DNA of 64,000 nucleotides from Periplaneta americana (taxonomy: Eukaryota > Arthropoda > Insecta > Blattodea > Blattidae): positions 3,461,501 through 3,525,500 of the forward strand of contig NW_027185502.1 in assembly GCF_040183065.1 (NCBI RefSeq). Reading direction: 5' to 3'. The notes beneath the pieces were generated by a model. It was not told where the DNA came from and did not search any database. It was given only the letters and a program-made list of their open reading frames with translations. Below are positions 55,222 through 64,000 of the stretch, piece after piece (the stretch's first letter is position 1; every line of letters begins with the position of its first letter). A program made the position numbers and the translations under genes.

Positions 55222-56781
55222 CCCTCTGATAGGTGTGGTTGTGTCACAGACCATGAATGTGAACCAAATTCGACTTTCAAAATAACTTCCAAAGGGGTTA
55301 GAGAGAGAATAACGAAATTAAAAAATCGGAAGTCTCGAGGACCAGATAGTATTGCTACAGAGATTCTTAAATTAGGTTCCGAGGCCATAATTCCATACTT
55401 AATGCGTATATTTCATGTTTCCATAAACAATGCAGCTATTCCATGTGACTGGAAATCAGCTATAGTGGTACCCATACATAAAGGTGGAAATAAATTAGAT
55501 GTCGGAAACTACAGACCGATTAGCCTTACATCTGTTGTATGTAAAGTCATGGAGCATTTGATATCGAATTATATTCGTCACGTTCTAAATGCGAAAGACT
55601 GGTTTTACAACCACCAGCATGGTTTTAGGGAAGGCTTCTCATGTGATAGTCAAATTACGTCCCTGGTTCAGGATCTAGCTGAAGAGGTAGATAGAGGCGG
55701 AAGAATTGATGCAGTTGTGATTGATTTTTCGAAAGCATTTGATTTGGTGCCACATGACATATTAATAGATAAGTTAAGTAGGCTAGGAATAGATAAAAGA
55801 GTGGCGCTATGGATTCAAGAATTCTTAAACGGTAGAACCCAGAGAGTTAGAGTAGGTCATGAAATATCGGAAATTGGAAATATAAGTTCAGGGGTGCCAC
55901 AGGGCAGCGTTCTGGGTCCATTACTCTTTATAATATACGTAAATGACCTATGCCAGAATATTACATCAAATATGAGGCTATTTGCAGACGACTGCATTAT
56001 CTATAGAAAGATTAGAAATAATTCAGATGTAGATGCTATTCAAACAGACTTGAATAAAATTTATAACTGGGCGTTAAAGCATAGGATGAAAATAAATGGT
56101 TCTAAAAGTAAATCTACAACATTTTGTAAAACCCGAGAGGAAACTAGTCTTAATTATGAATTCAATGGTGTTGTAATTCCGCAAGTACAATATTATAAAT
56201 ACCTAGGAGTGTATTTAAACTCCAAACTTTCTTGGGGAGAGCATGTTGATAATGTTATGGGTAAAGCATGGAGGGCACTTCACTTTATTATGAGAATCTT
56301 GAGAAAGGCTAGCCCCAAATCGAGGGAAATAGCATATCTAACGTTAGTGCGACCGTTAATGGAATACGGAACTACATGTTGGGATCCCTATAGAATATAC
56401 CAGATAAATTCCTTAGAAAGAATCCAGTATAGGGCAGCGAAATTTGTTAAAGGTAAAAGAGAAGATGGAAATGATACGATAGAAGAACTTAAATGGGAAA
56501 CTTTGGAAAACAGACATAGGAAAACTAGAATAACATCATTGTATAGAGCACATCTAGGTCAGAAAGCATGGGTAGACATAACGGCTCGGTTAGGAAAGCC
56601 AACATACTATGGTAGGAACGATCATGATTTTAAAATCAAATGTAGGAAACAGAAAACGGATGTAGGTAAATTCTCATTTTTAAATAGAACTATAAATGAT
56701 TGGAATGACCTACCTGTAGCGGTCTTCGAGGGCTGTCCTTCCTTAAGGAGATTCAAGAATAATTTAAAAAGTTGTATATAA
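53944..56781 (+). CDS. LINE ORF2: endonuclease and reverse transcriptase (readthrough product?)
   Basis: About 945 codons open directly after the ORF1 UGA, in the same frame. Endonuclease: LLQVNCRSIRN, IIGTESW, IACYRPP, VIAGDLNLPKINW and ISDHNSVLL, with all catalytic blocks present. Reverse transcriptase: KSRGPDSIATEIL, NYRPISLTSVVCKVMEHL, HGFREGFSCDSQ, VVIDFSKAFDLVPHD, GVPQGSVLGPLLF, RLFADDCIIY and YKYLGVYL. C-terminus with RIQYRAAKFV and WNDLPV. No in-frame ATG occurs before 54754, which lies after the endonuclease. A poly-Asn run sits between the domains. The protein looks functional; the clade (CR1/L2-like) is assigned from SGNH ORF1 and RT style. Confidence 0.9.
55172..55221 (+). repeat. 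(AAT)n microsatellite inside LINE ORF2, encoding poly-Asn
   Basis: About 17 in-frame AAT codons between the endonuclease and the reverse transcriptase. The frame is kept, which is consistent with either tolerance or recent expansion. Confidence 0.95.
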
Positions 56782-57652
56782 AGTGAAAATTAAAATTAAG
56801 GTGACATTCAACATTTAATTTTTTTAAGATGACATGTATTTATCTAGGCTGACGAGTTTACTTCCTTGGTTTGAATTGTAAATTATTTAAAACTAGCGTG
56901 TAAGAGGGCCTTAGACTAGAAGAGCCCTATTCATAGACATTCTTAGAGCGGGTTAAATAGCTACTTCCGGTGGATGATCAGCGAACTAACGTTTTTCGTA
57001 TTCATAAACTAGTGTTAGCGATAATACGTGTACTAAGAGGGGTTTGGCTGGCTAAATTTTAGTCCCCGCCGGTAGGGTAGTTTAGAGGCCGACTAGCTTA
57101 GCAAGATGGCTGTTATGATGCAGTGAATGTGGGTTATGTACGTCGAATTCGTGATGTGATATGTAGGAGGAAGACGTACCTACCGAGATTGGACATATTT
57201 AGAAAATATGAAGTACACAACATTAGTCAGGCTTCTGTAAGATGTATAATAACGAATGTGTCAGTAGCAATCACTGGACTTGCGCTTCGTTACGTACGTT
57301 TTCCTAGGGAAGAAAAACGAATAACACTGCGAGAAAGTTTGACGACATCGCAAGATTCCCTTCAGGTAATTATATTTCATGATTTGAATATTGTATGTGA
57401 ATGCTTTCTTAGAGAAATTTGTACTGTACCGGTACCATATTGGTACAGTAGGTCTATTGTGATATTTCATCATTTTTAGGTTATTGGCGCCATAGATGAC
57501 ACGCACATACCCATAACAAATGTAGGAGGAGAACTGTCACAAATATATATCGACCGAAAAGGATGGTATTCTCTATTAAACGTTCAGGTACGTACTGTAA
57601 ATGAAATTACAACCCATAAGAGGTTATGTAGACCAAGGCTGAAATTTTGGTG

Positions 57653-57848
57653 AAACTAGCGCTGAGGTAGTTCCGATGATTTCGATAGTGAAAATCGTTG
57701 AATTTGTGAGATATTTTTTGTAGAGATGCAGTTGGTCATATATGCAAGCCATTATAAAAGCCAAAAATAATCTAACCTAATCTATCACAGATTCGTATAT
57801 GCAAGGTGTATAAGCAGAGTACGAAGAGAACCACCTCAGTGCTAGTTT
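57653..57848. mobile_element. 196-bp MITE, family M2
   Basis: The inverted ends AAACTAGCGCTGAGGTAG and CCACCTCAGTGCTAGTTT match those of the 43817-47374 element. The interior also matches that element's right part in reverse orientation. Confidence 0.8.
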
Positions 57849-57941
57849 AGCTTTTAATAACTTTATTTACATTTTAGATAGTAATGCATTATATTACATT
57901 ATTTCAGTTAAATGGTACAAGAAAAAGGATTTGTAATTTGT

Positions 57942-58289
57942 AATTCTCCAGAAAAGCTACACTGAAGAGACACAATAAAAAATCGCCTCAATGTTGTTGC
58001 CCCCCCCCCTCCTTCTAACTAATTACTAATATAACATGCGAGAAGTCGAGGGAGAATTATTAGAGAAATGGTGTTATATTGGTAATAAATGGGAGTGTGG
58101 GAGCTACAACAGTGCATTACAGTATGTAAGTAACAGTACCCAAGTAACTATTAAACGATTTTTATGTTGAAAGTATTTGTGGCTGCTGACTAAAACCACA
58201 TGTTTATTTGGCCTACTGTATATATGTCACGCAAGTCAGTGAAGCAAATATCTATTGTTCCTCCTTCAATGTAGCTTTTCTGGAGAATT
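57942..58289. mobile_element. MITE, family M1 (copy 2)
   Basis: Perfect 19-bp inverted ends AATTCTCCAGAAAAGCTAC. It shares internal words with 16011-16211 (acatgcgagaagtcgaggg for acacgcgagaggtccag; attattagagaaatgg for attactagggaaatgg). Located in intron 2 of the Harbinger relic. Confidence 0.75.
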
Positions 58290-58722
58290 ACTAGAAGGTC
58301 AGCTGTTAGCAGCTCTAAATATCAGAATGAAAAAAACTCAAAGAATAAAAACTGTTGCTTAGTTAAAAAACTTGAAATTTTTTACAAAATTGCACAAAAA
58401 AGGGATACATTTCACTTATATGAGTGACAAATCACATTCGTAGCTTTCATTTGTGTACCCACATGACAGTTTTTTTAACAGTTTTAATTTTTTATAGAAA
58501 TGTCCTTTATGAAATTGCTAGTTAACACATATATTACCTTATTCATTTAAGGTTATAAGTGATGCAAGTTTCCAAATTCTGGATATAGTGGCACGTTGAA
58601 GAGGAAGTGCCCATGACTCTCGCATTGTCAATGAGATTAGAATTAAGAAGCGATTTGAACAGAATGAATTTGGACGCTTCATTTTGTTGGGGGATAGTGG
58701 TTATGGTGTACACAAATATTTG

Positions 58723-58994
58723 TTAATGCTTGTAAAGTGAATTATTCTACTTGCAATGTATTGTGTACTTTTGTATAAGCTTAACTGATGAATTCTACAT
58801 TTGTTTGATAAAATGTCTAAACTTGTAAATTGAATTAATCTGCTTGCTATATACCTAAATTATTGTGTAGTTCAACTAATTGTTTATGCCTTTAAATTGA
58901 ATTAATCTGCTTGCTAGGTATTGTCTTAATTCAATTGCCTATGCATGAAAATTTAATTGATCTGCTTGCTATCTTTTTATACCATTTTAATTGT
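58723..58994 (+). repeat. AT-rich tandem repeat preceding SINE-B
   Basis: Repeats of TAAATTGAATTAATCTGCTT and AACTGATGAATT, as at 31880-32645, again immediately 5' of a SINE-B head. Confidence 0.7.
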
Positions 58995-59215
58995 TTTTAT
59001 ACCTATTTGCAGCTGCTCTCGGGCTTGGATTAGATTCCTGCTTGGACTGATTACCTGGATGGATTTTTCAGAGGTTTTCCCCAACATTAAGGCAAATGTT
59101 AGGTAATATGTGGCGAATCCTCGGCCTCACCTCATCTTGCCAAGAATTTGTGTAACTCTTGACTTGTTCCATATCTTAAAGCTTCCATGGAACACAATAA
59201 ATTAAATAAAAAAAA
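58995..59215 (+). repeat. SINE-B copy 3 (partial)
   Basis: Starts within the head (gcagctgctctcgggcttgg), then gattacctggatggattttt, aaatgttaggtaatatgtgg, cgaatcctcggcctcacctc, ttccatatcttaaagcttcc and an A-rich tail. Confidence 0.75.
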
Positions 59216-59564
59216 TGAAATATTGTGTTATTATTCTAAATGATCATGGACAGAATCCAATGAAAAGTAAGGGAGAATGTTAAACTTTTGTATACCACGT
59301 AATGTAACTGTGTACACCAATCACACTATTACTTTCTTATATTATATGTTTTTTTTTTTATTGTTTAAGTTTGAAAGATTATCATTTTGTTGGAAATTAT
59401 TTCATTCTAACATCTAAGAAAATATAAGATACTCTAAATTATGTGAACTGACTGCACAAATCACTGGTGTGCACTTTGTATTTTATGTCAATTTTATTTC
59501 TTATGAATCACTTATACATTCGTTTCTTGGGTTGCTATACCTGCAATATACACCTCAATTTTTA

Positions 59565-59572
59565 ATATTCTA

Positions 59573-59635
<63 letters not shown>

Positions 59636-59637
59636 GC
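59565..59637. repeat. (ATT)n microsatellite
   Basis: About 20 ATT units with few interruptions. Confidence 0.95.
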
Positions 59638-59639
59638 AG

Positions 59640-60660
59640 CAGTCCAGTACCTGTTTGTATCACTGAGCGAGTATCCCCAGCTTAGTTTGTGCAGTTCATT
59701 TCTGAAATGTTAAAAAAATGGACTCCAGAGAATTACAATTTACAAAGATAGTTCTCTTCAGCCTTAGCCATCTGCACAAGTTGGGAGATGCAAGATATGT
59801 CCGAGAAATAGGGATGGGAAGTGTAGTACAGAATGCCATGTGAGTGCAATGACCATTCAGACACTACACAGTAAAGGTGTGCATAAATTGTAAAGAAATT
59901 ATTTAGAAAGAAAAAAGAGAACATTTCTTTATAATATAAACGTTTCCTCGATAAAAGAGCAAGAGTACCAATTTTTCATAGGGCATTTTGTAAACCTGTA
60001 CTCATTTGCAAGCATATTCTGGAGTATACATGTAACCAGATTGGTGTAGGCCTACATTTAGAGGTTGGTATACAGAAGGTTAATATACATACTGTACTGT
60101 GTGACAAATTACTTTCTATGCTTCCTTATTTATAGAAGTCACTGAAAATCATTATAGTCCATATATTAACATCTTCGTCAATTCGAAGTAAAACAAAAAG
60201 TTGAAGTATGTGTAACGTGGAATGTTGCTAATAAACTTATATTTGAATCAGTAATTTCTGAAAGGGCTTTATTTCAAAATCTCATCTCCATAAAAATCGC
60301 CTTACTGCAGGATTAGGGCCCTCTGAGAAGTGCTGTGAATATTGTGAAGCCTGCATAGATCTGAATAAAATACATGGAATAATCCCCATTATCAGAAAGG
60401 CGTATTCAAGTGAGAATATGATAGCGTTCTAAATTGATTTTAGCAAAAAGATCGGATAAAGTCCTTTTAGAAATGACTGATTTAATTACAGTTACAGTCT
60501 AATAAAAAAAACTCTCACATAAATTACTCCAAGTATAAATAGTGCTAATGCTCACGTCACTCAAACAGATGGCAGAATGCGATTATTTTTAATAGGATTT
60601 TATGATAATATACCTTTCCATGACGTAGAACAAGTTCAATATAAAAATATTTGATTTTAG
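59640..60660. other. No recognisable gene
   Basis: No supported feature. The minus frame 59733-59924 has no motif. Confidence 0.4.
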
Positions 60661-61445
60661 GTACTGGCACCATAGATAGCACATTCTTAAGTCTTGGAGA
60701 ACTTTCACAAATAAATATCAAAGAAAGGTTAATATTTGAGGAGAAAAATTCGCTCCGGCACCGGGGATCGAACCCGGGTCCTTGATTCTACATACCAAGC
60801 GCTCTGACTACTGAGCTACGCTGAATTCAATCCACAGCACCAGATGGAAACCTCCTCCTTCAATGTTTCCCTTTGTGGCCTGACTCCAAGTTAGGCATAT
60901 ATGTTGACGTTTATGTCCAATGTCAACTGCCATTATACTAGGAGCGCACTCAGTTGAGTGATTTGTTGGCCGGGAATCCGCAGTTTAGTGCACAGTAAGC
61001 TGTACAGAAATATGAACTGCAGCTATGAGAATATTATAGACTTATTAATTGTCACTATTACAGATATTATTCTGTAGGACAAATTAATAAGTTTATAATA
61101 TCAAAGAAAGGGGTAGTATAATGGAAACTCAGGGGTTCTGTAAATTAAATTAAAACTCGTATGTAGGTTTAAACTTCGCTTCATACAATAATTTTATTCA
61201 TATTTTGCATATTCACTTATTTCTAAGATACAAACTATTGTACATTCTAAGGACAAAGGGAGAAAAGCCAAACAAAGCATATCAACATAATACAAGAATA
61301 AGCAAACGCCATTACAAAAAAAAAAAAAATCGCTTAGCATAGAGTGAGAGTATTAAGAAAATAAATATAGACATTAATTTTTCTCCTCATTCCTAAGTTC
61401 CATATTCATTTCAGGTTGTAAGTGATGCAAATTAGTAACTTCTGA
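60661..61445 (+). pseudogene. Second fragment of the HARBI1-like element
   Basis: After GATTTTAG, 60661-60730 (gtactggcaccatagatagc ... ggagaactttcacaaataa) is a diverged copy of exon 2 at 57480. After TTTCATTTCAG, 61418-61435 (gttgtaagtgatgcaaatta) matches the start of exon 3. The intron between them took up a SINE-D copy. Frame lost. Confidence 0.6.
60735..60845 (-). repeat. SINE-D (tRNA-Tyr-like) copy
   Basis: The minus strand has a tRNA-like head (agcgtagctcagtagtcaga), an arm with GTA in the anticodon position (TTGGT-ATGTAGA-ATCAA), box B GGTTCGATCCC and the trailing cggagcgaatttttctcc. Confidence 0.75.
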
Positions 61446-62075
61446 ATGAGTTTCATGCAAAAATACAGACGAGTCACCAGTAAAATGATTACAAGAAATG
61501 AGTGAAGCATTGCAGATTTAGCCCTGCATTGGAAAGAATCCCGCGACCAGATATTTACTCTAACATACAGGCTACATTTATTCAATTTACCTGAAGGGGT
61601 TAGGTACAGCTTACAGCAGTAAAATTTTGCAAATATTCAACATTTTTTCCACCATTACTGTATCTTGTACAATTATGAAAATTAGTACGTGTAAAACACT
61701 GTCCTTCTACTATATGAAAAAAATATTTATGTATATATATTTTTTTCTAAATTCAAAATGTTGACAGTTCACTGTGCAGTGATGAAGCATTTCTCTCATA
61801 ACTAAAAAACTATCCAACATTTTGTGATGAAATTTGTTGTGTATGTATGCATGTCATACCTACAATATGATGCAAAATCACATCTCTACCTTTGATAGAC
61901 TGTCTGATAAAAAATAAATTCATTTAAAGAAGTGGTGAATATAAGTATTTTTTTCTAACACAAAATAAAATATTATTTATTAAGGAATGTAGTTGAAAGA
62001 GCATGATATTGTAAACATGAGTTTCAGCAATGTAATAAAAGAGAGAACATTACACTAAAGTACTACATTTCCAGT
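61446..62075. other. No recognisable gene
   Basis: AT-rich, no supported feature. Confidence 0.4.
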
Positions 62076-62226
62076 TTTTGTCCATTGTGCAACTCAAACC
62101 AAGAAATGGATTCGGAACACCTCAAATCTGTGCCTCAGTAGCTGACCATGACAATAACTTTGAAAAATATTGGAGTGCAAGAGGTCAAATGACTTTATTG
62201 TCAAATGCCTGGCATTAGAAAACAAC
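62076..62226 (+). pseudogene. LINE-A C-terminal tail (copy)
   Basis: Nearly identical to 2798-2945 (tgtccattgtgcaactcaaa ... aatgcctggcattagaaaac). One A is missing after CACCTCAAA, so the frame shifts. Strongly 5'-truncated. Confidence 0.85.
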
Positions 62227-64000
62227 ATTTCCAGCTTTTCATTAGGCCCTCCCCCTATTCTTTTCTTTCTAATTGTGTTTTCTTAACATTTCCATTTCTA
62301 ATAATAATTTTGCTTTTTTCAATTCATGGATCAATTCATTAGAGACTTCCAAGCCTAAATTAAAGACTCTGAATTAAATTTCTCTACTAATAACACCTTA
62401 ATTGCATAGTTATAGACATAAGTGTAACTAAATTGCTTTAGGTAGGTACTTAAACCTCCATCAGGGAATATGTTCTAACTCAGGAACTACAGGTTCGATG
62501 AATGATGAATCCAGCAAAAACAAAAAAAATAAATAAGTACCGGTAATCTGTCTTATAAATCAGCAAAACTTTTAACCGACATTAAAATAAGAAAAAGGAA
62601 CACATACATATGTATAGAATTCACTAAACAACAATGTGAAAATAAAAAGTTGAAAACACTACTAGAGCCCAATATACAGTAATACTAATAGTCCTCAATC
62701 TGATGCAGTTGCCCCATTCAGCTTAGAAACTGGCCACAACTGTCCAGCAGCATATCTCCATCAAATAAATTTGTTACACTCATAACACTGTGTAGCATGC
62801 AACAACACAAATATAATAATGAACAAGGAATACTTACTACTCTACACCAAACTCCAGAAAATGATTGGGACAGAAGAATTTCAAGTTCCTATAAACTGCT
62901 GGGAAGCTCGCAAGGAAATGAAGTAGACAAGAACTCAAGAAAATTTCACTACTAGTGTTACTATTACCATCACCACCACCATTACCACTACTACTAAGTT
63001 ACATCTCTAGTTCTTTGATTTGTCCCAGATAATTTTTAACTTTGCCTTTAATAATATTTTATTTCTAATAACAATTTTGTTTTCTGCAATTCATAGAACT
63101 TCTCATCACGTTTAATTTTTGGGCTTCATGCTTAGGAGGAACACTTCTTCATACTCTGTCATTCTCGATGATCTTGCAGCAGAGTCCTATGGAAAGACGA
63201 AAAAAATGTTAATCATTTGCATACTACTGTACACAAAAGACACTACTTCTTATCAAAACTGTGAATTTGTTTAATTGTCTAAGTTTGAAAATTTATCAAT
63301 TGTTTGAAATTATCCATTTGATCCAAACATGCAAGAAAATTTAATTTTCTGCAAAATGTACTATGATTCAAATGCATCCCACTTCATATTGCAGATCATA
63401 AATTTTAATTGTTATGAAGCACTTATACATTAATTTGTTGGTTGGGTTGGAATAACTGTCATACAATGTATCACTCAATTTCTAGTATTCAAATTAATGT
63501 TCCCTTGTTTAACCGTTTCATATTAGTGATACATTGTAATATTATTGTTGCATTTAATATTTATGTCTTAATACTAACTAAACTGTCCTTCATTAAAGAA
63601 AAATAGCCATAATTTTTCATCATGTACACAGTTGTAAAGTCCCATTCTGACCCAATGGACTGCCTTGAAATAATATACAGTACACTGTATGATTATTATA
63701 AACCACAAAAAAAGTAAATTAAAATCATCAGTACCGGTTGCAGAAGACACAGCTCTGCTGGATACATTAAGAAGATTGATTGATTGATAATATTGTAATC
63801 ATAAATAGGCCTAGCAATATTCTTAGGTATGAATGAGATCTTAAACTTACCTGTTGTTGATTACTGTAGAGACTGTTAACGTCCATTCACCTGGGATTGT
63901 GGAGACAGGATTTATTGCAGACATACGTGGGATTGATGATGATGATGATGGTGCAATAATGACATCCTGAAATAAGCATGTAAGTTATTAATATTAAATG
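62227..64000. other. No recognisable gene
   Basis: AT-rich sequence to the window end, with small CAC/ATT and (GAT)n runs near 62970 and 63935. Nothing coding is supported. Confidence 0.4.

Larger units (their letters stand above)
53161..56934 (+). mobile_element. CR1-like LINE, 5'-truncated, otherwise intact
   Basis: ORF1 and ORF2 are both open over their whole visible length, unlike every other LINE in the window. The 5' end is cut within ORF1's coiled coil at the border to the Jockey-like fragment. The 3' untranslated part runs to about 56934, where a different sequence (Harbinger leader) begins. The end position is approximate and no target duplication was identified. Confidence 0.8.
57090..58722 (+). 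pseudogene. HARBI1-like Harbinger transposase (three exons)
   Basis: The leader has ATG GCT at 57105, out of frame by one base. Exon 1 reads VGYVRRIRDVICRRKTYLPR and LALRYVRFPREEKRI, to a GTAATT donor at 57366. Exon 2 (57480-57588) reads VIGAIDDTHIPITNVGGELS, with a catalytic Asp, and YIDRKGWYSLLNVQ before GTACGT. Exon 3 (58552-58722) reads VISDASFQILDIVAR-stop-RGSAHDSR and GRFILLGDSGYG, with a second Asp; the Trp of the usual ARWRGS is TGA. The rest of the 3' end is lost where a repeat and SINE-B begin. Two MITEs lie in intron 2. The family differs from the Harbinger gene at 37397-42292. Confidence 0.8.

Noticed and set aside
55152-55388. Minus-strand frame with a Leu run
   Set aside because: Antisense of the poly-Asn AAT repeat in LINE ORF2.
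60740-60840. A functional tRNA-Tyr gene
   Set aside because: Repeated SINE-D sequence with C33 and no intact acceptor stem.

Overview
This is eukaryotic nuclear DNA, almost certainly from an arthropod with a large, repeat-rich, AT-rich genome. A cockroach-like or other large-genome insect is my inference from the mix of tRNA-derived SINEs, RTE-, CR1-, R2- and I/R1-like LINEs, Penelope, and hAT, Harbinger, mariner, pogo and Mutator relics. That assignment rests on general resemblance, not on a search. There is no operon structure, no bacterial gene and no clear complete host gene. The only host-gene candidate is a MLH1-like first exon at 42770-42879. Nearly everything else recognisable is transposable-element sequence, much of it nested.

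Layout. 0-9.5 kb: tails of a RNase H-bearing LINE (LINE-A), a pogo/Tigger-like transposase (3.6-4.4 kb, minus), a Tc1/mariner-like transposase split by a SINE (4.8-5.8 kb), a truncated mariner (7.3-8.1 kb), an internally deleted Tc1/IS630-like gene (8.2-8.6 kb) and hAT fragments. 9.9-11.5 kb: a hAT gene split by a Penelope-like foldback with GIY-YIG coding remains and two hammerhead-like motifs. 14.1-15.2 kb: a non-autonomous hAT element holding a second hAT MITE, both with 8-bp target duplications. 19.9-21.0 kb: a deleted Tigger element. 22.6-25.1 kb: a Mutator-like transposase split by a TIR element that encodes only a helix-turn-helix protein. 25.5-27.7 kb: a truncated RTE-like LINE. 28.2-30.5 kb: a ZMYM-type hAT gene with a SINE inserted near its end.

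31.2-42.4 kb reads as one old, roughly 11-kb Harbinger element. Its matching ends enclose a MADF gene (plus strand) and a Harbinger transposase (minus strand) arranged convergently. It was later filled by two SINE-B copies, one of which carries an internal minisatellite of about 43 copies, and by a 2.15-kb TIR element encoding a THAP domain in the transposase intron. 43.8-47.4 kb is a TIR element carrying a 140-bp satellite. 48.5-51.0 kb is a hAT element with perfect 8-bp target duplications; it holds an R2-like LINE that has its own 11-bp duplications.

53.2-56.9 kb is the best preserved element, a CR1-like LINE. Its SGNH-hydrolase ORF1 and endonuclease/reverse transcriptase ORF2 lie in one frame, separated by a single UGA followed by CGG, and ORF2 has no in-frame AUG until after the endonuclease domain. 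This suggests stop-codon readthrough and is the most interesting observation here. 57.1-61.4 kb holds fragments of a second Harbinger family with MITE and SINE insertions. The rest is low-information intergenic sequence.
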